Positions 25,501-36,543 of a stretch of 64,000 bases of DNA are shown one piece after another. The notes beneath the pieces are model-generated. The model worked only from the letters and a program-made list of their open reading frames with translations. It made no database searches and had not been told where the DNA came from. Position numbers and translations under genes: made by a program. Position 1 is the first letter of the stretch; each line of letters begins with the position of its first letter. The DNA is from Tricholomella constricta (Eukaryota; Basidiomycota; Agaricomycetes; Agaricales; Lyophyllaceae), in NCBI GenBank assembly GCA_013368375.1, contig JAACJP010000001.1:1550001-1614000 (forward strand), given 5' to 3'.

Positions 25501-26025
25501 CGACCTTCTCACGCAGCCCATTACGGCATCTGTCTCGCCAAGATAGCAGCAGATGGTAAATATATATGCGACGCCTCGAAACCCTATATACTGTAGTATC
25601 TAACAGAAGGTGTCGTAGGCATTCAAAAGGAGGCTTTGAACCAGCACACTCAAACTTGTGCAGTTGCCCGCGGAGTCCAGGGCTGCCTGATAACCTTCAC
25701 TTTGCCTCCTGCAATCGACATCGGAGATGGAAATGTGGTATATAATGCAGGGACTCGTGGCGCAGTCTCTTGTGGCGTACGCGGTGCGACGCTGGATGTC
25801 GGCGAAGTTCGCGCTGAGTAGATGGGTGTCGGAGGCCGTAAGTGATGTCCGTCTGCGGATCTCTGGCTCGCCCGCTGTTGGCCTTGCATGATATCCCTAG
25901 CGCGACCGTCCTCCTCCTCTTCTTCCTCTTCCTCCTCCTCATCTTCTTCTTCTCCCTCTACTGTATCCTACACGAATGACCATATAAGACGATACTCCCA
26001 AGATGCCTTGGGAATACAGATAACC

Positions 26026-27299
26026 TTAACGCACCGGATCAAAGTCTTCCATCTGCCTATCTCCGTCGTCGTCGTCATCGTCATCATCATACTCATCGTC
26101 CTCATCAATCCACCGTCCGCGCCAGTCAACGAGATCCAGCTCACCGGGACTCTCTGGCCGTAGACGCAACCAATGCATGCGCGGGCCGCTTTTCGCCCTC
26201 TCGCTCACTTTGAAACCGTAGATTCTGGGCACATAGACGTAGCCTGCAGCACGCTTCTGCCCACCATGCGGGTTGGGATTGGTAAAAGGAGATGATCGGG
26301 AGCTACTTCCAGAGGAGGAGCTCTTGGGAGAGAGGGAGGAGCCACCAGAGGATGGTACTTTCCAGAACGGAGCAGGGGCTAGTTCCCGGTAGCTTTGGAA
26401 GAAGAGATGCGCAAAGGTTGTTCCAAAGAAGGCCCCTGTGCATGCATGGTGTGATCAATAAAATGACCCAAATTAACGAGGCTCAAGCTCGACTCACCGT
26501 CTACGCCCTGAAACTTGCTGCTAGGAGGCACATACACGTCGTTACAGTTCGGACAGAAGAGCTTTACTGTATCGAGCCCCGGCATGTCGGAGCGCCCGCA
26601 CGGCACGACATTGCAACCCACGCAATAAACGCGTGGACAAGACCCAAAGACGCCATTCTCGTACTTTTCGACCTGAGCTTTGCTGTCAATTTCCATTTCG
26701 GGCAGGCAATATGAATCAGGTGAGGCATACCATCGCTTGCAGGCCCGCACGCGTCAGGATATATCGCTGGTGCACAAGACCGTATAGCATCTCTGCTGAG
26801 GACTCTATGATCGAGACATCGGGGATTTTTGAGGTGTCTTCGTCTGGAGCGCAAGTGTAAGCTATTCTGTGGTTGATGAGAGGTCTCTAGTGGACCCGCA
26901 CCTGGCTCCACGTCGAGGACCATTTCCATGGCTTCCTTCCAGAACGGCACCATGATGTTCAGGCCAGTCAGGTTAAAGTCGTCCTCGATAAAGTCTTCTG
27001 TAACCTCGCAGAAGTATTCGTGGCCAGGGAGGGAGCAGAACCAACTGATCCATGTAAGTGTTGACGTCGGCGTCGACGAAGCTAAAGATGACCAGCGCAC
27101 GTTAGTTGCTCAGTGCGCAGCCCAGGAATCGAGTGAAAGCAGCGACACGACACGCGCGCGTTCAAAACTGGTACGCACTATAGCCGTCTTCCTGGTCATC
27201 AGGTTCCTCCATAATTTCATCTGCCTCTCCTGTTCCACTAACTGCTTCTTCCTCTAGTTCTTGTTGTGCCTCTGTAGACGGCGCTTGTCGCGAAGACAT
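26026..27299 (-). CDS. CKB1: casein kinase 2 regulatory subunit beta
   Basis: Regulatory subunit that dimerises through a zinc ribbon and assembles the CK2 holoenzyme in nucleus and cytoplasm. Exons 27179-27299, 26902-27081, 26731-26843, 26498-26672 and 26026-26435 give 332 residues. After an acidic start ([20 protein letters not shown]) comes the conserved block [17 protein letters not shown], then [13 protein letters not shown]. The zinc ribbon has CPRVYC and [13 protein letters not shown]; the expected four cysteines are seen. The dimer region is [20 protein letters not shown] Ser/Gly-rich insert precedes [20 protein letters not shown], and the tail is very acidic ([16 protein letters not shown]). 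The start at 27299 gives a longer amino terminus than the internal Met of [11 protein letters not shown]. Confidence 0.97.
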
Positions 27300-27547
27300 A
27301 AAAACGTGTTAGCAGCAAGTCGAACGTTGTCGATGTCGATGAAGGTGTGTTTGTAACTCCGATCGTTTCCAATCTGGGAATCCAATGCCAAGTGACATGC
27401 TCGACTTCATTTCCAGTCAATCGCAGATTGTTGCAGACGCTGTCGATGAACAGGTCATCAACTTCAGTCAGAAGTTAACTAAATTTTGAATGACTGTGAC
27501 TATCCCATGCGGCCATGCTTCTGACAACTTCAGTTTCAGCTTGCTGC

Positions 27548-28792
27548 TTATCGTACAAAATTACATGTTATTTGCTGTTTAGAATGTCCTGTCCAGATGG
27601 AGGGGCCAATAATTACAAGGAGTAGCAACTGACCTACACACCAGCTGAGGAGCGCGTATCTAAATCCTTTCGTCATACCCAGGCCCCGAACCTCGACAGC
27701 AAACGTGCTGACCGTGGTTAAGCAGCCACAATAACCATCGGACAACCCTTGAAGCAAACTACAAGCACCAGGTGATACCGGATGGGTCTTGTTCTGCAAG
27801 ACATTGAATCCTCCAAGAAGCGCCGTTCCCACGGAGTTTGCCACCAACGTACCAAGCGGCAACGCCTTCAGACGGGTGTTGAGGTAGATAGACAGAATGT
27901 ACCGCGTCAAGGCCCCGGGATAAGCAAACAACAGAGCTGCAGTTGCTTGGTGACGAAAATCGGCACTGATGAGGAAGTACGCTGGGAAAACGGCACCATA
28001 GCTGAGGATCGAAAGCATCGAGATGGTATACCGTACCGTCCGCTTTGGTCGCGGTAGAGGGTGAGAATGTCGGAGCACCAGTCTCCCGATATTTAAACCA
28101 AAGGATACAGATGCGATGGATATCGAAAGTGTGAAGGCCGATTTTCCAGCGCCATCTATGAACTACATTCAAAATTGTACAAGAACGCATTTGAACATAT
28201 CCTGATTATGCTCACGTTCCGAAAGCCACCATGGGGAAGTTGACTGGCGTTCATCCAGGAGTCGAACACATCAAGCTGCCAACCAGAAAATGTCGTCAAT
28301 GAGCCGCAAAATCCTGGCAAGTTGTCAGACTGGGAATATTTGGCACCAGCTCAAGACACGCACCTGTTGTTATCGCTGTATACAACGGCGGATAGCTAAT
28401 AGGACATAATGAGATAATGTGAAAGAAGATTCGCAAAGCAAAGCCCACAAGCGACCGAATGGCTCCTTCAATGCCGCAGCAAAGCCCATGATCAAGCAAC
28501 CAAGACCTTGAGCGTACGCCAGCGGAAAGATACTCTGCCCATCATACGTTGCGAGTGCGTTCAATCCCAATCTCGCGAGTGCGCCGAAGATGGATGAAGG
28601 TATCAAGAGCGCCAGGATATGGATGGAGAATGGGTGTGGATGTATGTGCTTTTCGCGTTCGGAGAGCTCGCTAGGCGGCCTTTCGATGGTTTCCAGTGAC
28701 TGCAGCTCCTCCTGAGTGGGCTCCTCGTCTTGAGGGTCTGCAGGCGAACCCTTGTTGGTGGGAATCATGGGCGTTCCTTCATGAGTTGTCAT
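27548..28792 (-). CDS. FEX1: fluoride export channel (FEX/CrcB)
   Basis: Plasma-membrane fluoride channel that protects against fluoride. Like other eukaryotic FEX proteins it carries two CrcB/Fluc domains in one chain. The cytoplasmic amino terminus (MTTHEGTPMIPTNKGS...) is acidic and Pro-rich. Domain 1 contains SSIFGALARLGLNAL, PLAYAQGLGCLIMGF and TTGFCGSLTTFSGWQLDVF. Domain 2 contains YPGALTRYILSIYLNTRL, LVANSVGTALLGGFNVL and DGYCGCLTTVSTFAVEVR. The paired GxCGxLTT motifs line the pore. The start at 28792 was chosen over an in-frame ATG at 28819 because the latter lies closer to the divergent TSC10 gene and adds a basic leader; either is possible. Several introns of 50-60 nt are needed. 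Confidence 0.93.
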
Positions 28793-28849
28793 TTCACCAC
28801 GGTCACGAACTCGCGTCACTCGTTATTTTTAGATACAACACGAACACCC
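28793..28849. promoter_or_regulatory. 57-bp divergent promoter, FEX1 / TSC10
   Basis: Only 57 bp separate the two start codons. It includes an A/T-rich stretch (GTTATTTTTAGATAC) around 28822-28836. Both transcripts must start in or beyond this gap, so their leaders may overlap or transcription signals may sit in coding sequence. Confidence 0.6.
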
Positions 28850-30181
28850 ATGGTGTTCACTCCTACACTCTTGCCAACCGCTGCAGTCGGCGCATTTACA
28901 TTACTTGTTGTTGTCTGGGCTATGTTCGCAAAAAAGAAGTGGGATCCCCGGGGCAAGGTGCGTCCTTCCTCTATTAATCCAGGAGAAGCCCCAACGCGAC
29001 ATTGGCTAGCACTGCTATGTAACAGGTGGTTCGGCCGGGCTGGGCCTTTCTCTCGCCATCCTTCTGACAAAGAAAGGAGCCGACGTCTCTATTGTAGCGC
29101 GCGATGGGGAACGTTTGAGAAAGGCGTTGGAACAGCTAGAGGTGTGTCATATGCTCGCGCAAATTAGGCAAGTAATCATTCACAGTGCCGTATAGAATTC
29201 CCGACAGACACCAAACCAGGTACTGAGAATGTATTCATTTTCCCTGCATGACGCTGCATCCTCGGCTGCTGCGTTGGAAGCAGCATCCGTCGGAAATGGA
29301 GGTAAATGCCCAGATGCTGTATTCTTGTGTGCAGGTGCCTCGCGTCCCGGGTTCTTCGTGGAACAGGATGAAGCATCCCTCAGACTCGGTATGGACAACG
29401 GCTATTGGGTACAAGCATGGTCGGCACTGGTGCGTTAAACAACTATATTAAATTTTTGTATCTTTACGTGCAATCTATAGGCAGCCGCGAAACGAATGGC
29501 GCGAGACAAGTTTCCGGGAAAGATTGTTTTCGTGTCATCTCTCTTGGGATACATGTCTATGGTTGGATATTCCTCATATTCTCCGGCGAAACACGCGCTC
29601 AGAGGTAGAAGCACGTCAACGAATCAAAGTATCTCGCTAATGCTGCGGTACAGGTCTTGCCGAAACCTTGCGATCTGAACTACTTCTCTACACTGTCTCT
29701 GTTCATATCTTCTTCCCTGGCACGATCTACAGCCCAGGATATGTCGAGGAGAACAAGACCAAGCCGAAAATCACCTTGAAGATTGAGGAAAGTGATGAAG
29801 GCCTGGAACCTGACCGCGCAGCGGAAGGTCTTCTCCATGGTAAGCTTCAACGTTCTGTCGCTGGACGGACTACTGAGCGCCGTAAACCAGGCGTCCAGAA
29901 AGGCCACTTCCACATTTCAGGGGACCTTTTGGGCAATATATTTCGGGCTTCAACAAGGGGCGCGTCACCTTTTAATAATGTGTTTCTGGATGCCATCTAC
30001 GGGTTCTTCGGCTGGGTATGTGCAGCCGCCAACGCAGCTCAAAGTAAGATACTTAAGCAACGTTTTCTAGATCGGCCTCGGTATATGGCGCCGCGGGGTG
30101 GATGCATCAATCCTGGGACATCGAAGAGAGCACGAGGAGTACTTGGCACAAAAGGACTTCTACAGCTCAAAAGCTATGTGA
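28850..30181 (+). CDS. TSC10: 3-ketodihydrosphingosine reductase
   Basis: ER enzyme of sphingolipid synthesis, reducing 3-ketodihydrosphingosine to dihydrosphingosine with NADPH. Exons 28850-28957, 29010-29141, 29196-29429, 29481-29604, 29654-29839, 29891-30015 and 30071-30181 give 339 residues. An amino-terminal membrane anchor (AAVGAFTLLVVVWAMFA) precedes the short-chain dehydrogenase fold: TGGSAGLGLSLA (cofactor loop), FLCAGASRPGFF, GKIVFVSSLLGYMSMVGYSS and the catalytic Y-S-P-A-K. The KDSR-type tail reads HIFFPGTIYSPGYVEENKTK and GHFHISGDLLGNIFRA, ending with a short C-terminal hydrophobic segment and YSSKAM. The join into exon 3 was placed at TATAG because the neighbouring acceptor gives a stop. 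Confidence 0.93.
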
Positions 30182-30751
30182 ACTTGAGGGTAAAAGTATC
30201 ACAGGTGATATATATATCGGAGCTAATGTTAACACATGTTCCCAAGGGGTGACAATGGTGCAAATGAAAAGATAAGAAAATGTCAGAAAGAAGCGAAGCT
30301 CGATACCATACAGCTGACACCTTCGATGAAGAGGTCACAGAATGAGCATTATATCCTCCATCCGTTCCACGGAGTTGTCTTGGTTCTCTCCATTAGGCTG
30401 GCCAACGATGAGCTTGTCGACCAACCTTGGTTTTAAGAAGGACCGTGATGTAAGATGAGGAGAGGAGAATGCCAAGCAAGCAGTGAAGTAGTGGGAAGTT
30501 CAGGGCAGGTCGATTGGTTTTGATCTGCTTTACGTATTGATGCTTACGCTTCGGGAACTTTTGAGCGTTCATTGAAGACAGGAACATCTAGCTAACGGGA
30601 AGCTGAGAAATCCTCTTTAATATTGTCATATGAGGGCCCAGGTTTTGACCTGTCGCACTGCACAAATTGGACAGTGTGCCTAGTACACCTTGGTGGTAAT
30701 ATCACCCAACGTGTCGTATCTCTCCAGTTATCTCTCTACGCTGGTGCCAGA
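30182..30751. other. intergenic region downstream of TSC10
   Basis: 570 bp with several A/T-rich stretches, such as TATATATCGG near 30210. It includes the likely promoter of the DUF7704-like gene. No gene seen on either strand. Confidence 0.5.
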
Positions 30752-31380
30752 ATGATGCCCACCTCTGCCATTCCTGATTTCTACTACTTCTGTTTTGCCA
30801 TATACGAACCGTTCCTTACCGTAACTGGTTTTATTGGGGCCTTATTGTGCGTTTCCTTTTCTCATCTGACCGCGCTTTGCAACTTTCGAGCTGACGAACA
30901 CCTCAACAGTGACCCACAAAGAGTATGCATCACGATCTGATTTGCTTGCTCCAGAAAACTGACTCATCGATCCACCAGACGCACAACTCTCAAGCGCCGT
31001 GGTTGACCAGTAGCCCCGCGCCAGAGATCCTCCCACCAGCGACGCTTGTGACCATCATTCAGCTCGGTCATGTCTGCGCCCTGGTTGGTGTAGTGAACCT
31101 CTTTGTCCTGACCGCTGCTCGAAGTCATCTTCATGGGAACCCGGCCGTGCAAGAACGAATAGTTTTTGCTCTCCTTGCACCCCTTGTAATCGGCGACTTT
31201 CTCCATCTCTATGTCACCTTGTGGGCCCTGGGCGACCAGAGATGGGAGTTTTGGAATTGGAGTCCCATGCTATGGGCTACGATGTTGTTAGGTTTGACCC
31301 TAATGATACCTCGCATAGCCTGGCATCTCGGTATCGGTCGATATGTCCACAGCCGCGACGGAGCTCTAGGGAAGAGCTAG
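30752..31380 (+). CDS. DUF7704-like four-helix membrane protein
   Basis: Basidiomycete/ascomycete membrane protein of unknown function. Exons 30752-30846, 30910-30922 and 30979-31380 give 169 residues; the middle exon is 13 nt. The start MMPTSAIPDFYYFCFAIYEP is followed by four hydrophobic spans: LTVTGFIGALL, LVTIIQLGHVCALVGVVNLF, RIVFALLAPLVIGDFLHLYV and WATMLLGLTLMIPRIAWHLG. The D-P-Q-R/T-H-N-S-Q-A-P-W junction between exons matches the pattern I expect in this family, so I placed the second intron at 30923-30978 (56 nt) rather than a 32-nt alternative. The family name is from memory and less certain than the gene. Confidence 0.72.
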
Positions 31381-31637
31381 TTGTGTTGTTTAGTAAGGGG
31401 CTGCGCTATTCCATCGAGCTATCATGCTGACCATCATGAGCAGGATTTCATTTTGGACTCGTCATCCGGTGTCCTGATTCTCAAAGACCTAATCAACCCT
31501 CAGATATAAGTATATAGCTGCCACACGTTATCATCACAATACAGGGATACAGTAATTGAAGTCTAGTATTACAATTCCTGCTCAGCCCGGAAAGAAAGAA
31601 AAGAAACCAAAATTAATAAGGGCTGTAGATCATCGAC

Positions 31638-34525
31638 CTAGTAAGGGGCATTGACGATGCCAGACCTGCTCCCAAAGCTGCCTTCGGGGGCGAGGGAATG
31701 GCGTGTAGGCTTCTTGAGATTCTTCTTGTTGATGGCCAAAACATTGTTCTGCAGTGCGACGATCTATCGAAAGCACAGAATTAGACTGGGCTTGGAGATT
31801 GAAGAGATGATCGGCGCACGATTTCTTTATCATCACCAAACTTGAAATTGTCCTGGACGACAAAATCCTCGTATTTCTTGATTTCGTATTGGTCCAGATG
31901 ACCCTTCTTCACTTTCTTAAAGTCCCAGGCAATGACATACTGGCCGCTGGACGTGACGATAGCGTTTTCCTCTTGACCCTGGCCTTGATTGAACCTGATT
32001 ATAAAGTGGTTAAAAGTGTTGTATCGAAGAGAGGATCAGGTGTTGTTTACTTAGCCGGGGTGAATGAAATGCTGCCCATATAGGCAACATGTTCATTCCG
32101 GAGCTGGAGTCGACGTGGCATCGGCTTCGCAGTAGCGGGGAAGCTGCGATCAAAACCTAAGGATCCCTGATAGCGACCTTCACCGATGAGCGTGTCGATC
32201 AGGAGCAGGTAGGTCCTAGTGGTCGCCACAATGTAGCGGCCATCGGCCGTCACGTCAATGCCAATGATAGGGTCTCCAAGAGGAGGAAGAGCGGTCTTCG
32301 CATTTTTTCCGATTGAATCGAACAACCTGATGTCACCCTTCTCGCTCGCCACAGCCAGCTTGCCAGCGGCGGTTGTGGCGACACCCGAAAACTTGTTCTT
32401 GCTGACGTATTGCTTGAACTGGCTTTCTACCATCTTGGTTCCGGACACACGGGGGTCGATACGGAAAAGGGCATTGTGCGAGGCGCCAACCAAAGTTTGT
32501 TCGCGGGTAGTCGGCGCGAATTTGGTGTCGGGTGCGATATGATCGACAGTGATGTCATCGTGAACCTTCCATTCCTCGACGATTTTCCCTCGTTCGATGT
32601 CCATATTGAAGAGTGAATGCGGGTCGGACGGGTTCATTAACACCATCTTTGTGTCTTGATCGTGTAGCATGACCTAAGTTGATGTCAGAAAGTGTGTCGC
32701 GAGAAAATAGGCTCATCACGCACATGCTTCGGCTTGAACTCCTTTCCTTTGGGAGTGGCGATCTTGCTTATGGTCGCATAGTATTTAACATCGCTTCCAG
32801 CGGAGTGACTGAAGACACCGATGTTGTTTCCGCGGACCACATAGGAGCGATCGCCCTTGTAGCCGACTGTCAATTGTGAGTTTCTATCCGTGCCGCCCAT
32901 CTGGTCTGGATGTTCTCCATCCTCTTCCTCTTCCTCGTCATCGCTTGGCTCTGTTGAAATAAGGTGAGACTGATGCTGGGCCGCATATTCAGCGCCATTA
33001 CACACCTTCGTCGGGGTCCAATTCTGACTCAACCTCATCCTCCTCATCTTCGTCATTTTCTACATCGAGCATTTCAACATCTTCATTAGCATTCATAGCG
33101 TAGTTTTGCTCGTCGACCTTGACTGTTGTGAGGCTGCCGTTTTACTGATCAGATATTAAAACAAACCTTCAGCTTCGACCACGGCATCCGATGTAAAGTC
33201 TCCCACATGCACTCGGTGAACTTCTGAAGGACTTCTGCAAAATACTCCTCATCAAATCGGAAAAGCCAGCTGCTTTGTGAGCCATCATCGCCCTGGTGGT
33301 TCCATGTGAGCGACAGCATCTTGTGAGAGAACCGCTGGTTCATGTCTGGGGAGATCTTGTGCGCTAACAAGAATCCAGAGTCGTTCGATGCTGTGAGCCA
33401 GTATGAGAAAGGGGCGTTTTTTTGGCTCATAATCCCAGCTGTGATGATGCCCTGATTAATGAAGTCCTCATTGGGTGGATCCCAAAGATAAAGTTCGGCC
33501 TCGTGAGATAGCAAGACGTCCATAGGAGACAGAGAGGTCTGTTTCTTCGGCGAGGGCGCTGGCGTTTGTTGTTTAGGCTCCGGTGTTTCGTCTACTGAGA
33601 GAGATTTCATGGCCGCGGAAAGGGGTACTGAATCCTTGTTAGCGGAGACTTTACGACGGGGATTGACTTTGGTTTTGGGAGCGGGTGGGCTAAGCAGCAG
33701 TTTGTTTTGTAAGCAGACGATGAGGATGATAATTCGCGATGTTACGTACTGCCATATGAATTCCTCAAAGTCTGAGTCACGGGTGTTTTCAGCGCTCGTC
33801 TTGTACTTGCGTTCATACATTGCGCGATACATGCAGGTTTCAAAGAACGCTCGCGTAGGATCATTAGTTCCCGAGGCGACGAACTCGTAGAATTCATCAA
33901 CGTCGCCGTGCAGGTCGCGCCACAGGAAAGTGGGTTCGCTGTCGCTCTCTCCCGTGCGGAACTCGAGTTCTTCACTGATAAGAAAGACTCGCTCGGCATC
34001 AGCTAGAACAACACATAAGTAAGCTTGAGGGCGATGTGATTGACGATACAGCAGACGTACTTTCATCCTCATCCTCTAGGAGTTCTTGGTCGCCATCCTC
34101 GTACACTCTAGTTACGACGAGTTGAAAATTGTGCTCCAAGTTGGGAACGCGACGAATTGTTGCTATAGCTTCATTATAACTGCGCTTTGCGAGTTAGCAA
34201 ACGTAAGTTTGAGAGATCTGAATCACCATACATGCATTCCCGAGATGTGCGGATATTTCCAGGTCGGACAAGGTACAGTTGCCCTAAAGATCGGAACGAA
34301 CGGGGAGATAAGAACTGGAAAAGTCGATAAAATGTAGTTCCTACCGGTGGATATCTTCACTACTTCGGCGGCATTGGGATCCTCTGGACAACATATTCAG
34401 TAAGGCTTTGAAAGGGTGGTTTCATTGAACACGAACGCCAGACTTTGCCTATGACTGGAGAAGTAGAGATGAGTAGGTTATAACAGAATAGCGAAGTGTT
34501 ACGGACGGCTTCTGAAGATGTTCAT
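31638..34525 (-). CDS. VID27: VID27 family cytoplasmic protein
   Basis: Orthologue of yeast Vid27, linked to vacuolar import and degradation; its molecular role is poorly known. It starts MNIFRS at 34525 and continues through DPNAAEVVKIS and QLYLVRPGNIR. The PH-like middle contains FLISEELEFRTGESDSEPTF, DFEEFIWQ and a block that ends with SWLFRFDEEYFAEVLQKFTE. An acidic linker leads to the beta-propeller-like C-terminal half: FNMDIERGKIVEEWKVH, FRIDPRVSGTKMVESQFKQY, TAAGKLAVASEKGDIRLFD, DPIIGIDVTADGRYIVATTR. It ends ...GSFGSRSGIVNAPY before TAG at 31638. The tail ALQNNVLAINKKNLKK also fits the family. Length and order match. Many short introns interrupt it. Confidence 0.93.
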
Positions 34526-34650
34526 GGTGAAATGAAGTACAAAGACAAGCGTGGAGTTGGATTGGATCTAGCACGAGATCAGCTACACGTCGTGACAAAG
34601 TCACGACCTGGCATGTCACACGAAACACTCAACTGCCATTGTCTCCTGGC

Positions 34651-35101
34651 ATGTCTTCGAATTTAAACCACCCGCTAACGTCCCCTTTCACCGCAACTTC
34701 CTCAGGTAATATTATGAATGATAACCTTTGCCTTGAATCTAATACACATGTCCTACTTAAACTCGAAGAACAACCCAGTAGTCCTATTACACCTTCACCG
34801 AGTGCAAGGGCTCGCAATGCAAACCATAGCCCGGGCCAGGTACGTTCGTTTTCGCACACAGCCTATCCCCCAAGACTTAAAGTCTGTATTCCTCAAGTCC
34901 TCGTCGACGACTTATTCTGGGTCATTGCCTCCCAACACCAGTCGAATGAACGATATCCCACGTTCTACATTTCGCAACATCTTCACGTCGTCTACGAGCG
35001 GACCTGGAACTCACATTGTCGCCCGCTCGGATCCTTCCCTCTTGACTTGCTTCGATCCTCTAGACAAAGAACTCTACGATCTCTGGGCACCACAGAAGTA
35101 A
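34651..35101 (+). CDS. small Ser/Pro-rich gene, frame uncertain
   Basis: A likely short gene divergent from VID27 (125 bp gap). It begins MSSNLNHPLTSPFTATSS, then after a probable intron (34706-34769) continues EQPSSPITPSPSARARNANH. Two continuations are open: one ends ...FDPLDKELYDLWAPQK at 35101, the other runs to 35214. Neither join is fully consistent with a normal-length intron, so the exon structure is unresolved. No domain is recognised. It could also be an intron-containing fragment or part of a longer gene. Confidence 0.35.
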
Positions 35102-35429
35102 CTTATGTATGGATCTTCGCCTTGATATATGTCCTTTATGCCAATCGCTTGTGGCGTATATTTTTAAAAAGAAGCAATAATCTCACAGAACTCACGCAGC
35201 TCAAGGCAATGTGACCTCATGAGATGATGAGTCAAACTTTAGTCTGGGGACTTATACGCTTACCGGCAGGGGTTGTATTTAACATGATCCATATAACCCT
35301 CTGAAGCACATCACCTCCAATGCCATCACGTCTGACTCTGCCTTTGTGTGCGTGGTTGCGTTGTTTTTCACATGTCTTTTTTTGTTGAATTTGAACTCTA
35401 CAGTCCTTATCTTACTTGTTGCTATTCTC

Positions 35430-36110
35430 CAACGTGATGTGTTTGAGAGTATGGGGCAAAATGGATACAGTATGTACTGGGTCTCCTTTCAACGATCGTA
35501 ATGTGCCAGCATTTGCATTTGGACTCGGGATTCGCTTTGCGCTTCATGTCCATCCTGAGTCCCAAGGATCGTCTATCACAGAATACTTATTCGTCGTTCT
35601 CTCGGTACGTCCAACGTCTGCAGGTGCCGGTGTAGTTCATATCTGAGTTATTGTAAATGTAGCCGTGCGCCTTCGGGGCTCTCTCCGTATCAGCGAATGC
35701 ACCAGAACGCGCATCAGCGGGATCACACGCTAGTCACTCACTTTAAATGCCTGTCCTTCATTTCCCTCTGAAACGATGCTTGCAGATATTTATGGCTGGG
35801 CTCGCCATCGAATTATTCTCTTTTCTCCGAGCTTACCACCACACGCCTCAGACATGGAACAAGGGCCAGCGTATATCCTAGTATAGAAATTGACAAGCTC
35901 TCGCGCGTCGATCATTAGCTGCTTTGGGATTCTGGTACGTAATGGGCCTTATTTTTGAGGCTCTGACCGTGATGACGCCGCAGATTCGGTTAGGTTTCGT
36001 GTAGTCGAGCTGTTCAAGGCCGCCTCGGAGGTACTACATACTCTGCAACTCTATTTCGCGACTTGCATCTATATACCCTTCTGGCCTGGCCGTTCCATTG
36101 CGTATTCGGC
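35430..36110 (+). pseudogene. decayed RTA1-like gene copy
   Basis: Collinear but broken relative of the intact RTA1-like gene that follows. Recognisable pieces in order: FAFGLGIRFALHVHPESQ and YLFVVLS (near 35510-35600) followed by a retained donor; PCAF after an acceptor near 35660, fused directly to GALSVSANA, which in the intact copy lies about 60 residues later; IFMAGLAIELFSF near 35785; SIISCFGILV near 35915; RVVELF and YIPFWPGR near 36000-36090. The start, several membrane helices and part of the loop are missing, and stops interrupt the frame. Intron positions match the intact copy, so it arose by DNA duplication, not retroposition. Confidence 0.75.
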
Positions 36111-36543
36111 GTCCTTGGATGCGTCAACCTCGGAAATTCCCAAGACCAACCTGGTATCCCAAGTGTAAGCAAGGTGGCGATCGACACCAGTTTAGGGACA
36201 TCCGTCACCCACCAAACTATACCAACAGCTAGATCGATCTGCCATCTTGTTCGATTAGTGTTGCACCGTCTCCCCGTTCTCTCGTCATCGGGATGAGTAT
36301 ATCGGGCCGTCCAGGGATACCAAAAGCACAACACCGCCACCACATGGGAGCATTGTGGTCAGCATCAACATCCAAGCTTTTAAATTTTTGGTGCAATAAA
36401 CATATCACGAGTACATCGCCGAGATGGCCTTTGCCAACCTTCACCAACTCGCCTCTGGGGATTTCTCACCGTCCCGCATGATTATACATATATATAATGG
36501 TCGGCAAACCTCCGCGTCTTTCTTCCTGACCTCCAAACTGCTC
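36111..36543. promoter_or_regulatory. upstream region of the intact RTA1-like gene
   Basis: About 430 bp between the decayed copy and the intact gene. Short open frames on both strands have no support. A TATATATAT-like stretch lies around 36484-36494, about 50-60 bp before the start codon, a plausible TATA region. Confidence 0.4.

Larger units (their letters stand above)
25391..26025. promoter_or_regulatory. eL36 promoter and CK2-beta 3' region
   Basis: 635 bp between the eL36 start and the CK2-beta stop. It contains two CACGTG elements and, near 25909-25958, a long C/T tract (CTC/CTT repeats). The Ser-run frame on the plus strand across this tract is judged non-coding. Confidence 0.5.

Noticed and set aside
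25888..26163. Plus-strand open frame with a long Ser run, opposite the CK2-beta tail
   Set aside because: The Ser run comes from a C/T tract and the rest is antisense to the acidic CK2-beta C-terminus. No independent coding sign.
30923..30954. 32-nt intron in the DUF7704-like gene
   Set aside because: Too short for fungal splicing. A 56-nt intron ending at 30978 restores the family sequence better.
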